From the NCBI RefSeq assembly GCF_039908635.1, contig NZ_CP150918.1, forward strand, positions 3,343,001 through 3,407,000: a DNA stretch of 64,000 nt, in the 5' to 3' direction. Position numbers and translations under genes: made by a program. Below the pieces are notes generated by a model. That model saw only the letters and a program-made list of their open reading frames with translations, was not told the DNA's origin and made no database searches. The DNA comes from Pseudomonas purpurea. Lineage in GTDB: Bacteria > Pseudomonadota > Gammaproteobacteria > Pseudomonadales > Pseudomonadaceae. Positions 1-8,824 of this stretch are shown piece by piece (within the stretch, counting starts at the first letter, position 1; every line of letters starts with the position of its first letter).

Positions 1-987
1 ACCCGCGAGGATTACTACCTGAACGGTGGCAAAGCCGCGCCCATCGACATCTACAACCCGGTCTACGGCAAGGGCTTCAACCCGAACACCCCAATGGCGA
101 GCACCCTGCAACGGGCCGATCAGACCGGGGTCTACGCCCAACAGCAAATGACCTTCGACCAGCATTGGGTGCTGACCGTCGGCGGACGTCAGGACCGCTC
201 CAGCGCCCGCACCGACAATCGTCTGGAAAACAACGGCAACAAGCAGCGCGACGACAAGTTCACCTACCGCGCCGGGCTGGTGTACCTGGCCGATAACGGC
301 CTCTCGCCTTACATCAGTTACGCCACCTCGTTCGACCCGGTGCTGGGCACTGATTTCTACGGCGCGGCGTTCAAGCCGAGCACCGCCAAGCAGTCGGAAA
401 TCGGCGTGAAATACCAGCCTCCAGGCATCGACAGCTACATCACCCTGTCGCTGTTCGACCTCACGCAGCAGAACGTCAAGACCACTGACCCGAAGGAACC
501 CCTCAACAGCGTCCAGACCGGTGAAGTGAACGTGCGCGGGATCGAACTCGAAGGCAAGGCAAGCCTGGCCGAAGGCCTCGACCTGCTGGCGGCGCTGACT
601 TACAACGATGCCGAAATCAGCAAGAGCAACAACCCGCAGGAAAAAGGCAAACGCCCCACCGACACACCGGAAAAAATGGCCTCGCTGTGGGCCGACTACA
701 CCCTGCCCAACGGCCTGTTCAGCGGGCTCGGTTTCGGGGTCGGCGTGCGCTACATCGGCTCCACCGAAGGCGACACGGCGAATACCGTCACAGTGCCCTC
801 CTACACCTTGCTCGATGCGGCGGTGCACTACGACTTCGACAAACTATTCCCCGAAGCCAAGGGTCTGCGCCTGGCGGTGAACGCCACCAACCTGACCGAC
901 AAACGTTATTACGACAGTTGCTCTGCCCTCAATTGCAGCGCCGGTTATGACCGAAGTGTCATCGCCAGCCTGCGTTATCGCTGGTAG
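1..987 (+). CDS. TonB-dependent siderophore receptor, C-terminal part (5' end outside window)
   Basis: The frame is open from the first base and stops at 985-987, so only the C-terminal 328 residues of an outer-membrane receptor are present. The sequence is a run of amphipathic beta-strands with alternating aromatic residues. It includes the YRAGLVY, PYISYATSF and NATNLTDKRYYDSC stretches typical of FhuA/FiuA-like ferric hydroxamate receptors, and it ends RYRW with the terminal aromatic needed for barrel insertion. The next genes encode a PepSY membrane protein and a complete periplasmic ABC uptake system, so the receptor should deliver a ferric siderophore to that importer using TonB energy. 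The plug domain and TonB box lie upstream of the window. The substrate cannot be named from this fragment. Confidence 0.9.
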   Translation, partial: TREDYYLNGGKAAPIDIYNPVYGKGFNPNTPMASTLQRADQTGVYAQQQMTFDQHWVLTVGGRQDRSSARTDNRLENNGNKQRDDKFTYRAGLVYLADNGLSPYISYATSFDPVLGTDFYGAAFKPSTAKQSEIGVKYQPPGIDSYITLSLFDLTQQNVKTTDPKEPLNSVQTGEVNVRGIELEGKASLAEGLDLLAALTYNDAEISKSNNPQEKGKRPTDTPEKMASLWADYTLPNGLFSGLGFGVGVRYIGSTEGDTANTVTVPSYTLLDAAVHYDFDKLFPEAKGLRLAVNATNLTDKRYYDSCSALNCSAGYDRSVIASLRYRW

Positions 988-990
988 GTC

Positions 991-1878
991 GTGGCGATGT
1001 CGCGCATGGGTTTGCGCTCACTGTGGCTGACCGTGCACCGCTGGCTGGCGCTGAGCATCGGCCTGCTGTTGGCGGTGATCGGCCTCAGTGGCTCGCTGCT
1101 GGAACTCAAAGGGCCGATCCTGCGCTGGGAAGTCGGCAGCCAGGCGCTGGAGCTCAAGGCCGGCCAACGGCAAGCACCGATGCTCGACAGCGCGGCGTGG
1201 CTCGACGCTGCCGGCGAGGCCTACCCGCACTGGCAAAAACGCCTGGGCGCTGCGGCACCGCGCCAAGGGTTTCTGCAGTCGGACAACGCCATTGTCTTCG
1301 GCACCTTGAAGGACCGCCCCGGCACCGGGATCGCGATGATTGATCCGTACAACGGCGAGCCGCGCGGCTTCTTCGTATTCGAGGACTTGTGGCTGGCGAA
1401 ACTCGTGGCGCTGCACCGCGCCTTGCTGCTGCCGCCACCGTGGGGGACGACGCTGCTGTTTTTCTGCGGCTGGGTCCTGCTGGGCTCCGTCGGCAGCGGG
1501 CTGTATCTCTGGTGGCCGGGCCAACGCAGCTGGTGGAAAGCCGCCAGCGTGCGCCGTGGCAGCCAGGGCCTGCAGCGGATTCGCGAATGGCACAACCTCG
1601 CGGCCGCCTGGCTCTGCGTGCCGCTGATCGCGATCGCGGCCAGCGGCGCATGGCTGGCCCGACCCGACTGGTTCGCCTGGACCGGTGCCAATCCTCTCGT
1701 GCTCAAACCAACCTTCTCGGCGCTGCACGGCCATCTGCTGCTGGGCCTGCCCGGCGAAGTCCTGGCCTTCACTTGCGGGCTGTCATTGCCGCTGCTGTAC
1801 ATCACCGGCCTGTTGCTGTGGTGGCGCAAACGCGCCCGACGCCAGGCCCATTCACTCGTTCAAGGAATCGCCCCATGA
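991..1878 (+). CDS. PepSY-associated TM family protein (iron-regulated membrane protein)
   Basis: A 293-295 residue inner-membrane protein. It has an N-terminal hydrophobic helix (about residues 17-38) after a WLTVHRWLAL segment, a periplasmic PepSY-like part, and helices near 148-170, 205-222 and 255-280 ending in WWRKRARR. The HRWL motif and closing WWRKR are typical of PepSY_TM proteins found beside TonB receptor genes, some of which reduce ferric siderophores in the periplasm. The frame can start at GTG 991 or ATG 997, just after the receptor stop. The end overlaps the next gene by four bases (ATGA), which indicates translational coupling. It is shorter than the usual 350-400 residues of the family. 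Confidence 0.82.
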   Translation: MAMSRMGLRSLWLTVHRWLALSIGLLLAVIGLSGSLLELKGPILRWEVGSQALELKAGQRQAPMLDSAAWLDAAGEAYPHWQKRLGAAAPRQGFLQSDNAIVFGTLKDRPGTGIAMIDPYNGEPRGFFVFEDLWLAKLVALHRALLLPPPWGTTLLFFCGWVLLGSVGSGLYLWWPGQRSWWKAASVRRGSQGLQRIREWHNLAAAWLCVPLIAIAASGAWLARPDWFAWTGANPLVLKPTFSALHGHLLLGLPGEVLAFTCGLSLPLLYITGLLLWWRKRARRQAHSLVQGIAP

Positions 1879-3011
1879 CTCACTCCCCGTTCCTGCACCG
1901 CGCCTGCCGCGCCGTGCGCTTGAGCCTGCTGCCGCTGGGTTTGCTGATCGCTGGCAGTGTCAGCGCCGCCACCGTCACGGACCTCGCCGGACGGCAGGTC
2001 GAGGTGCCCGCCAAGGTCGACCGCATCCTGCTGGGCGAAGGCCGGATGATCTACTCGCTGTCGTTGCTGGAAGGCAAAAACCCGTTTGCCCGCCTGGCCG
2101 GTTGGCAAGGGGATTTCCGCGGGCTCGACGTGCAAGGCTACGCCGCCTATCGCCAGCAGTTTCCCGAGGCCGACGACGTGCCATTGGTGGGCGGCACCTC
2201 GGCGGACACCTTCAGCGTCGAAAAAGCCCTGGCGGTGCACCCGGACCTGGCCATCATGGCCCTGAGCGGCGGCCATGGCCCGAGCCCCGACAGTGAAGCG
2301 GTCAAACAGCTGGAGGCTGCCGGGGTCGCCGTGGTGTTCGTCGACTTCAGCGACCATCCTTTGAGCAACACCGTGCCCAGCATGCGCGTACTCGGCCAGG
2401 CCCTGGGCCGCGAGCAGCAAGCCGACGCCTTTATCGACTTCTACCAGCAATCTCTGGCGACCGTCAGCGAGACTCTCGCCAAGGCGCAGGCCCCCGTGCC
2501 ACGCCCGAAAATCTTCATCGACATGCTCGCCGGGCTGCAGGATTGCTGTGGCTCACCGGGCACCGGCAATTTCGGTGAAATGATCACCCTGGCCGGTGGC
2601 GAGAACATTGGCGCAGGGCGAATTCCCGGGCCGATCGGCGTGTTGAACGTCGAGTACATTCTGTCCAGCGAACCGCAGGTGTACGTCGCCACCGGGGTGT
2701 TCGCCGCAGGCCAGGGTGGTGTGACCCTGGGCTACGCCGCCACCGACAAACAGGCCCGCGACAGCTTGCGGCAAGTGGCCCATCGGGCACCGTTGAACGA
2801 ACTGCGGGCGGTGCGCGAAGGCAACGTGCATGGCCTCTGGCATATTTTCTATGACTCCCCCGAACACCTGATCGCCGTCCAGGCGTTGGCCAAATGGCTG
2901 CATCCGCAACTGTTCGCGCAACTCGACCCCGAGAAGACCCGCGCCGAACTGTATCGACGCTTCATGCCGATTCCGGCCAGCGGCGTGTTCACCACGAGCC
3001 TTGAGCAATGA
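1875..3011 (+). CDS. iron-siderophore ABC transporter, periplasmic substrate-binding protein
   Basis: A 378-residue protein with a signal peptide (RLSLLPLGLLIAGSVSAA). It continues into VTDLAGRQVEVP, the opening of the PF01497 (BtuF/FepB/FhuD) fold. Later motifs such as ILLGEGRMIYSLSLL and NVEYILSSEPQVYV fit the two-lobe class III binding proteins. The chosen ATG lies in the ATGA overlap with the PepSY gene. A longer in-frame extension upstream is excluded because it would run through that gene. It presumably captures ferric siderophore released by the upstream receptor and passes it to the FecCD permease that follows with a four-base overlap. Confidence 0.88.
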   Translation: MTHSPFLHRACRAVRLSLLPLGLLIAGSVSAATVTDLAGRQVEVPAKVDRILLGEGRMIYSLSLLEGKNPFARLAGWQGDFRGLDVQGYAAYRQQFPEADDVPLVGGTSADTFSVEKALAVHPDLAIMALSGGHGPSPDSEAVKQLEAAGVAVVFVDFSDHPLSNTVPSMRVLGQALGREQQADAFIDFYQQSLATVSETLAKAQAPVPRPKIFIDMLAGLQDCCGSPGTGNFGEMITLAGGENIGAGRIPGPIGVLNVEYILSSEPQVYVATGVFAAGQGGVTLGYAATDKQARDSLRQVAHRAPLNELRAVREGNVHGLWHIFYDSPEHLIAVQALAKWLHPQLFAQLDPEKTRAELYRRFMPIPASGVFTTSLEQ

Positions 3012-4075
3012 CGCTGCCGGCCTGCGAAACCTCGCCAACCTACGCCGGCGAGCGCTATCGCCAGCGCCATGTGCGCCGCACGCTGGTGTTGCTCGGGCTT
3101 GGACTGGCGTTGCTGGTTTGCCTGGCCATCGACATCACCACCGGTCCTTCCGGGATGAGCCTGTCGCGGCTGCTTGAAGTGCTGTGGAATCCGCAGGACA
3201 TGCCTCGGGTGGAAGCGGTCATCGTCTGGAACGTGCGCCTGCCCTACGCCTTGATGGCGGTGCTGGTGGGCGCCGCGCTGGCATTGGCCGGGGCAGAAAT
3301 GCAGACCGTCCTCGACAACCCGCTGGCCAGTCCTTTCACGCTCGGCGTGTCGGCCGCGGCCGCCTTCGGTGCGGCACTGGCGATTGTGCTGGGGCTGGGC
3401 ATTCCCGGTGTTCCGACGCAATACCTGATCTCGGCCAACGCCTTTGTCTTTGCCCTCGCCTCGGTTGCCGTGCTGTACCTGTTGGCGCGCTGGCGTGGCT
3501 TCGGCGTGGAAAGCCTGGTGCTGTTCGGCATTGCCCTGGTGTTTGCGTTCAATGCCTTGGTGGCGTTGCTGCAATTCGTGGCCAGCCAGGACAGCTTGCA
3601 ACAACTGGTGTTCTGGACCCTCGGCAGCCTGGCCCGCGCCTCTTGGGAAAAACTCGCGATCCTCGCGGTGGCGCTGCTGATCTGCCTGCCGTTTTCCCTG
3701 CGCCAGAGCTGGGCCTTGACTGCCCTGACCCTGGGCGAAGAACGCGCCCGCAGCTTCGGCATCGACGTGGGACGCCTGCGTGTACTTTCGTTGCTGCGCA
3801 TCAGCCTGCTCTCGGCATTGGCCGTGTCGTTCGTCGGCACCATCGGCTTTATCGGACTGATCGCGCCACACATCGCCCGCCTGCTGGTCGGTGAAGACCA
3901 TCGGCTGTTTCTGCCGGCCAGCGTCCTGTGTGGTGGCCTGATTCTGTCCATGGCCTCGATTGCCAGCAAGGCGTTGATTCCCGGCGTACTGATCCCGGTC
4001 GGGATCGTCACCGCGCTGGTGGGCATTCCCTTCTTCATGGCGATTGTCATGCGCAACCGCCGAGGTGCCCTGTGA
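3008..4075 (+). CDS. FecCD-family iron ABC transporter permease
   Basis: A 355-residue polytopic membrane protein of the FecCD/BtuC family. Characteristic segments are RLPYALMAVLVGAALALAGAEMQ, DNPLASPFTLGVS near residue 105, and GFIGLIAPHIARLLVGEDHR near 285, which contains the coupling helix that contacts the ATPase. About ten hydrophobic helices are visible, and the length is normal for a homodimeric permease. The start overlaps the binding-protein stop (ATGA). The stop overlaps the GTG start of the ATPase, so the operon is tightly coupled. Confidence 0.92.
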   Translation: MTLPACETSPTYAGERYRQRHVRRTLVLLGLGLALLVCLAIDITTGPSGMSLSRLLEVLWNPQDMPRVEAVIVWNVRLPYALMAVLVGAALALAGAEMQTVLDNPLASPFTLGVSAAAAFGAALAIVLGLGIPGVPTQYLISANAFVFALASVAVLYLLARWRGFGVESLVLFGIALVFAFNALVALLQFVASQDSLQQLVFWTLGSLARASWEKLAILAVALLICLPFSLRQSWALTALTLGEERARSFGIDVGRLRVLSLLRISLLSALAVSFVGTIGFIGLIAPHIARLLVGEDHRLFLPASVLCGGLILSMASIASKALIPGVLIPVGIVTALVGIPFFMAIVMRNRRGAL

Positions 4076-4900
4076 CGACTTCTCCCTTCTGCGCAGGCCT
4101 GAGCACTCAAGGCCTGAGCATGCGTTACGGCGCACGCGACGTACTGAGCAACATCGATCTGCCGACCGTGGCGGCCGGCACCGTCACCGCGCTGATCGGC
4201 CCCAACGCCGCCGGCAAGTCCACGCTGCTGCGCGGCATCGCCGGTTTGCATCAGGCCAGCGGCCGAGTGATGCTCAACGGTCAGGACCTGAACCGACGAC
4301 CTCAGGTCGAGCGCGCGCAGCAGATCGTCTACCTGCCGCAAAGCCTGCCGGAGCGCACCCGTTTATGTGCCTTCGAAGCGGTGCTGAGCGCGGCCATGGC
4401 CGGTCATCGCGGCAGCGGTTTTTCCCCCGGTCGCCCCAGCGCCGCCGTGTTGCAAAGCGTCGAGAAAGTCCTGACCGACCTTGACCTCACGGCCCTGGCC
4501 GACCGCCCGGTGGATGCCTTGTCCGGTGGGCAGCGGCAACTGGTCGGGCTGGCGCAGGCCTTGGTGCGCCAGCCGCGCGTGCTGTTGCTGGATGAACCCA
4601 CCAGCGCCCTGGACCTCTACCATCAATGCCAGGTCGTCGAAGCCATCACCCGCGAGACCCGCGAACGGCAGCTCATCACCCTGGTGGTGGTGCATGACAT
4701 CAACCTGGCGCTGGGTTTCAGCGATCAGGTCGTGGTCCTGCACAACGGCCAACTGGCGGCAGCCGGCCCCGGCGCTGGAGGTGATCAACGAGCAACTGTT
4801 GCGCGAGGTCTATGGGGTCAACGCGCGCCTGGAGCAGGTTCGCGGCCGGCCACTGGTCATGGTCGATGGACGCCTGCCCTCTCACTCTGTCACTGGATAA
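4072..4900 (+). CDS. iron-siderophore ABC transporter ATPase, with C-terminal frameshift
   Basis: Starts with GTG overlapping the permease stop. It contains Walker A (GPNAAGKST), the Q-loop (YLPQSL), signature LSGGQRQ, Walker B (VLLLDEP) and the H-loop (VVHDIN) of FecE/FhuC-type ATPases. After HNGQLAAAGP, near 4767-4770, the homology moves one frame: frame 1 reads GAGGDQR and runs to 5145 across the next gene, while frame 2 reads ALEVINEQLLREVYG and stops at 4900, four bases before the MFS start. Removing one C from the CCCC run restores a 275-residue protein. This is either a sequencing error or a real mutation. The catalytic core is intact in both cases. Confidence 0.85.
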
Positions 4901-4903
4901 CCG

Positions 4904-6127
4904 ATGAACAGCACCCAAGACACCGCAGAACGGCAACAACCGGCCAACGCAGCGGCCACAAACTTCGACCTGCGTCCGCTGCTGTTGGCCAACATGGCAT
5001 GCACCATGGCGATGATGGCTTTCGTCTCGCTGATCGGTCCCATCGCCCGGGTGCTGGGACTCGCCACGTGGCAAGCCGGGGCGGCGGTGACGGTGTCGGG
5101 GGTGGTCTGGATGCTGCTGGCCCGGCAGTGGGGCCGGGCCAGTGATCGCCTGGGGCGGCGTCGCGTGCTGCTGCTCGGCACCGGCGGGTTTACCCTGGCG
5201 TACTGGGCGCTGTGCGTGTTTATCGACACGTCATTGCACCTGCTGCCAACGGCCCTACTGGCGTTTGTCGGACTGATGCTCGGGCGCGGTTTGATTGGCG
5301 TTTTCTACGCGGCCATTCCCGTGGGTGGCTACGCGTTGATTGCCGACAACATCGAGCCGCACCATCGCGCACGCGCCATGGCCTCACTCGGTGCGGCGAA
5401 TGCCGTCGGCCTGGTACTCGGCCCGGCAGTGGCAGCCCTGCTGGCGCGACAAAGCCTGAGCCTGCCGCTGTATGTGATGGCGGTGTTGCCGCTGCTGGCG
5501 TTCCTGGTGTTGTTCTTGCGGCTCAAGCATCAGGTGCTGCACCTCAAACAACCGCCACGCCCCGTACGCCTGGGGGACCCGCGCCTGCGGCGGCCACTGG
5601 TGGTCGCTTTCGTGGCCATGCTGTGCGTGTCCATCGCCCAAATCACTGTTGGTTTCTATGCCCTGGACAAACTCGGCATGACGCCCGCCAATGCCGCCCG
5701 CACTGCGGGCATCGCCCTGACCATGGTCGGCGTGGCGTTGATCTGCTCGCAACTGGTGGTGCGCAAACTCGAATGGCCGCCGCTGCGGATGATCCGCATC
5801 GGTGCGACCGTGGCCGCCGTCGGGTTCGCCGGCAGTACGCTGGCCGACACCGACTGGGCGTTGTGGGCATGCTTCTTTGTCTCGGCGGCGGGCATGGGCT
5901 GGATCTTCCCGGCCTTCGCCGCACTAGCCGCGAATGCCGTGGACGCTGCGGAACAAGGTGCGACTGCCGGTTCCGTCGGCGCGGCCCAAGGCTTGGGAGT
6001 GGTCATCGGCCCGCTGGCCGGCACCCTGATCTACGCCGTCGAACCGCGCTTGCCGTACCTGGTGGCCGCCGTGCTTTTGTTAGTGATAGCCTGCTGGCCG
6101 GTTCAACTACCACGCGAACACGAATAA
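4904..6127 (+). CDS. MFS transporter (probable siderophore exporter or drug:H+ antiporter)
   Basis: A 407-residue protein with 12 predicted helices. It has the MFS loop 2-3 motif (RQWGRASDRLGRRRVLLLG) and a second-half repeat. After an acidic/polar N-terminus it enters the membrane at LRPLLLANMACTMAMM. It is the last gene of the iron-uptake operon, four bases after the restored ATPase stop. MFS proteins in this position commonly recycle or export siderophores after iron release, which is inferred here from context. The stop TAA overlaps the ATG of a small AT-richer gene. Confidence 0.85.
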   Translation: MNSTQDTAERQQPANAAATNFDLRPLLLANMACTMAMMAFVSLIGPIARVLGLATWQAGAAVTVSGVVWMLLARQWGRASDRLGRRRVLLLGTGGFTLAYWALCVFIDTSLHLLPTALLAFVGLMLGRGLIGVFYAAIPVGGYALIADNIEPHHRARAMASLGAANAVGLVLGPAVAALLARQSLSLPLYVMAVLPLLAFLVLFLRLKHQVLHLKQPPRPVRLGDPRLRRPLVVAFVAMLCVSIAQITVGFYALDKLGMTPANAARTAGIALTMVGVALICSQLVVRKLEWPPLRMIRIGATVAAVGFAGSTLADTDWALWACFFVSAAGMGWIFPAFAALAANAVDAAEQGATAGSVGAAQGLGVVIGPLAGTLIYAVEPRLPYLVAAVLLLVIACWPVQLPREHE

Positions 6128-6414
6128 TGAGTTTTGAATACACCGTCCACGTTGACTGGGCCTTGAATCACTATTCACCCTCAATACTTGAAAAACTCGG
6201 CAGCCTGCTTCCCAACGCCCGTCTCTCTGATGATGGGAGTTCACTCCTGATCACTAGCGACCACTCAAACTGGATTGATTTCTCCATTGAAAAATCTGAA
6301 GACGGCTTCTGGGTTGTGTGCAATGCAAATGGCACTGCCAGAGAGCACTTTCTCTCCCTGACCGGAAAAGTGCTTGACGATTTGGACATAAAACACTCAA
6401 TAGATGAGGCCTAG
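6127..6414 (+). CDS. small hypothetical protein (95 aa), immunity-like
   Basis: A 95-residue acidic soluble protein starting at an ATG that shares one base with the MFS stop. No signal peptide or membrane helix is seen. The family is not recognised. The composition (many D, S, E, W) and lower GC content contrast with the upstream transport operon and match the orphan small genes that follow, so this is where the accessory stretch begins. The overlap with the MFS gene could give translational coupling, but the functions look unrelated. Confidence 0.6.
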   Translation: MSFEYTVHVDWALNHYSPSILEKLGSLLPNARLSDDGSSLLITSDHSNWIDFSIEKSEDGFWVVCNANGTAREHFLSLTGKVLDDLDIKHSIDEA

Positions 6415-6509
6415 TAGTCCAACGCAGAACAGTCGAGACACTTCCATCAGGCTGCCCTTTTCGACAAGCGACCCATAAAATGCCAATGACCCAACTCCAC
6501 AGGGAATCA

Positions 6510-6757
6510 ATGCACTGCCCGACATGCGACGAATACGCTGACCTGGTTGTCGCGCGCGTTAATAAAACAATAAAACAGATGAGCAGGTCATCGTCTGTAC
6601 GGAATGCGATCAGCTATGGGAAAACACTGAGCTTAACCCGATGAGTGCGAACAGAGTGGGGGACGTGGATACTTTCATGGAAGAACGCAGGCTTCCGACG
6701 GGTTGGGAGTCGCTGGAAGTTATTTGTCGGCTCGACAGCCTGTGCAGAAAGCCATGA
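6510..6757 (+). pseudogene. zinc-ribbon small protein gene disrupted by an 8-bp tandem duplication
   Basis: ATG 6510 opens a small protein beginning MHCPTCDEYADLVVARVNKT. The second zinc knuckle, VIVCTECDQLWENTE, lies in a different frame. At 6561-6576 the octamer AATAAAAC occurs twice in tandem. Deleting one copy joins ARVNKT directly to DEQVIVCTEC and gives an uninterrupted 79-residue protein ending at TGA 6755-6757. That stop overlaps the ATG of the next gene (ATGA). Two CxxC pairs and the CDxLW ending fit small pseudomonad zinc-ribbon proteins. The reading frame is broken as given. Confidence 0.7.
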
Positions 6758-7404
6758 TCCTTGTTGAAGCGCTGGAGACTCTTAAAATGCTCAACGTACC
6801 ATTTCTTGCTCTATTCGACTTGCACTTGAAAGAGAAGACTATCAACCACCCTGACCTGTTTGGGCTTAAGGACTTTAGCCCCAGTGAGTTGATGGCGAAT
6901 GACTATGAATTGGTCGGCGACCCGTCAGACTTTCACCTTTATGAAAAAACATACACAGCGCGCTATAACCATCGAGTGCTACACATAGTCTTTAAACGCT
7001 ACTTTTGTTCAGACCGTGACAAGGGAAGCGGCATCAGTATCGCGCCTGGCGTACGACTGACGTCCCTGCTGCGACGCTACACACGTTCACAAGGCATCAA
7101 CCCCACCACCCCACTAAGCCTTGAGTTCTACTTCTCGGAAGATAAAAAAGAAGGCGCGCTCATTCTCGACGATTCAAATGTTATTCGGTTTAACCAACTG
7201 GACAACAGAGGCAGCTACATGGCAGCCACCCTTGAGAGCGACCATGATGGTGTAAAGATAACGACTCATTCTGTAAGAACAACCATGGACCACTTCACGT
7301 TTGAGTCAATGCGTGAAGCCCTGAGAAAGAGAGATGTATCCACGGCATTACATCGACTGGCCGAGTACTATTTTAAACACCTCACACCCTCCAACCCCAC
7401 GTAA
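6754..7404 (+). CDS. hypothetical protein (216 aa)
   Basis: A soluble protein of unknown family starting at an ATG that overlaps the stop of the broken zinc-ribbon gene (ATGA). The frame can be read from 6703, but that would cover the upstream gene, so 6754 is preferred. No signal peptide or membrane helix is visible. It has mixed alpha/beta character with a C-terminal helical stretch rich in charged residues (SMREALRKRDVSTALHRL). The lower GC and position in an orphan-gene region suggest acquisition by transfer. The function is unknown. Confidence 0.65.
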   Translation: MILVEALETLKMLNVPFLALFDLHLKEKTINHPDLFGLKDFSPSELMANDYELVGDPSDFHLYEKTYTARYNHRVLHIVFKRYFCSDRDKGSGISIAPGVRLTSLLRRYTRSQGINPTTPLSLEFYFSEDKKEGALILDDSNVIRFNQLDNRGSYMAATLESDHDGVKITTHSVRTTMDHFTFESMREALRKRDVSTALHRLAEYYFKHLTPSNPT

Positions 7405-7479
7405 TGCTTGCCACCGTGCATCATGCCAACCATGGTTAATCAACCATGAAAGCCAGAAAGCTCACCCGGCGACTCAAGA

Positions 7480-7848
7480 TCAGGAACCGATATATTTGTA
7501 GCTCAACTCAAACTGCCCATCGAATTGTTTAACCTCAACATGAAGGATAGCTTCGCCAGGAACGCCATTATCAAAAAGTACACACTCCAGACCCAGCGTC
7601 TTGTCATGTGTCTCGTAAACATCAATAAAAGGACGCTGACCGCGTAACTCGAAGGCCTGCTCCAGCCCTGCAATGGAGATACCTTTACTTTCGCCAAAGT
7701 AACCTTCAATGTCTTCATATATTTCTTCGGCTACGACGCTTGCGATTTTAAAGTCGCCTTGTAGCGCATCAGAGTCTCGCCGAGCAATAACATCAACAAA
7801 TTTTTTAACAATGGCATGCGTTTGCAGCATTGTGGGACATGTCTTCAC
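7480..7848 (-). CDS. hypothetical protein, last gene of putative immunity array
   Basis: A 122-residue acidic soluble protein. A GTG start at 7848 is chosen because GGAG lies five bases upstream; GTG 7854 and ATG 7830 are alternatives. It has an N-terminal helix (QTHAIVKKFVDVIARRD), a central EEIYEDIEGYFGE motif, and a beta-rich C-terminal half (ECVLFDNG, AILHVEVKQ). The family is not named with confidence. It is the last of nine minus-strand genes separated by gaps of 27-82 bases, and the composition resembles polymorphic-toxin immunity proteins. Confidence 0.6.
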   Translation of the reverse strand: MKTCPTMLQTHAIVKKFVDVIARRDSDALQGDFKIASVVAEEIYEDIEGYFGESKGISIAGLEQAFELRGQRPFIDVYETHDKTLGLECVLFDNGVPGEAILHVEVKQFDGQFELSYKYIGS

Positions 7849-7882
7849 AACCACTCCACTTCGGCGCTCATCGCCAGTTTCT

Positions 7883-8146
7883 TCATGCCTTGTTTATGAC
7901 TTGGATCGCCACTTGATTAAGTGCAATTATATCCACATGCTGACTGCTCGAAAAATCCTGATATACATCTTGCAAATGCACATGCTCAATTCCACTTTCC
8001 ACCATCTCACGAGATGCATTGATCAAAAACTCACCTAGCACCCTTATTGTTTCGGGATCGGCCAGTATAGACACCTCATCCAGCCTTATACTCTTATCGT
8101 CCCCAACCGCTGCTCCATGAACAACAAACCCCTTAAGTGCTTCCAA
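7883..8146 (-). CDS. Imm32-like small immunity protein
   Basis: About 87 residues. The motif pattern IRLDEVSILADPETIRVLGE, then an amphipathic helix, then GIEHVHLQDV resembles the Imm32 immunity family as I know it (ADPE..R.lAeFL and HeHLqD). That assignment is from memory of the family, not a search. The start is uncertain: no ATG fits. TTG 8146 has GGAG seven bases upstream, and TTG 8152 is the alternative. No cognate toxin lies beside it. Confidence 0.55.
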   Translation of the reverse strand: MEALKGFVVHGAAVGDDKSIRLDEVSILADPETIRVLGEFLINASREMVESGIEHVHLQDVYQDFSSSQHVDIIALNQVAIQVINKA

Positions 8147-8205
8147 GATCAAACTCCGTCATTAGACATTGATTACTACTTGCAAATGCGACAACTTTTT
8201 CGCCT

Positions 8206-8397
8206 CTACTTAATACGGCCTGAGAAGCCCCTGAGAATATCAGCCACTCTCAGCGCCTCATACCCAGACAACTCCACTGGGTCATTTTCTTTTGTCACCA
8301 CTTTCATGTGAATGGATGAACCCTGTTCGATCCATATTCGGACATCCCCATCATTCATTTCAAAATAATCCTGCACCGGCCCCTCTTGCATTTCCAT
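8206..8397 (-). CDS. very small hypothetical protein (63 aa)
   Basis: An ATG at 8397 follows AAGGAAG at a good distance. The product is acidic, soluble and 63 residues long, with a beta-rich N-terminal half (VRIWIEQGSSIHMKVV) and a C-terminal helix (GYEALRVADILRGFSGRI). It sits in the minus-strand small-gene operon with gaps of 44 and about 60 bases to its neighbours. The family is not recognised. The size and context fit an immunity or antitoxin-like protein. Confidence 0.5.
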   Translation of the reverse strand: MEMQEGPVQDYFEMNDGDVRIWIEQGSSIHMKVVTKENDPVELSGYEALRVADILRGFSGRIK

Positions 8398-8444
8398 CAA
8401 TCACTTCCTTGAAAATATTGAACACCCAAGATCGGGCTGACGGA

Positions 8445-8768
8445 TTACTTCACAGAAATATCGATATCATCCCGCGCGTCCTGAGCGCGACCGGACAAAT
8501 TCACATCCTTCATACACGCTAACAACACAGGCATGACCCTTTCACGATCAATACTCCCATGAATTCTTGCTACATGCCCCAAGCCAGTGATAGCTATCCC
8601 CTTTACATCGTCATTGTCTTTCCCTGATATGACTTCGATGCATTTTTTCTGAACCCACTCCGGGTCATTCACATTGAAGCACAGGTACATCAGAGCCTCT
8701 ATCACAACCTGTTCATCTTCAGATTGAAGAAGGTGCTCGATACCTGCTTCATCTAATCCGTCTTTCAC
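8445..8768 (-). CDS. HEAT-repeat-like small protein (107 aa), immunity-like
   Basis: The GTG start encodes an all-helical protein. Two HEAT-like units are visible: EDEQVVIEALMYLCFNV with EWVQKKCIEVIS, then DVKGIAITGLGHVARIHG with RERVMPVLLACMKD. It closes with a GRAQDARDDIDI helix. Small HEAT-repeat proteins of this form recur beside polymorphic toxins and in immunity arrays. The position as one of nine closely spaced small genes supports the same role. Family and role are inferred from the fold pattern only. Confidence 0.6.
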   Translation of the reverse strand: MKDGLDEAGIEHLLQSEDEQVVIEALMYLCFNVNDPEWVQKKCIEVISGKDNDDVKGIAITGLGHVARIHGSIDRERVMPVLLACMKDVNLSGRAQDARDDIDISVK

Positions 8769-8824
8769 TGACTATGCCCTAAACAAAAATCAAGCCGTGC
8801 TCTCACCAAACGCCCTCGGTACAT

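Noticed and set aside
1389..1874. Extended start of the binding protein gene
   Set aside because: The extension runs out of phase through the PepSY gene; ATG 1875 with signal peptide is correct.
2849..4135. 428-codon frame opposite the permease gene
   Set aside because: Gln/Arg/His-rich shadow of a GC-rich membrane protein gene; the plus strand encodes FecCD.
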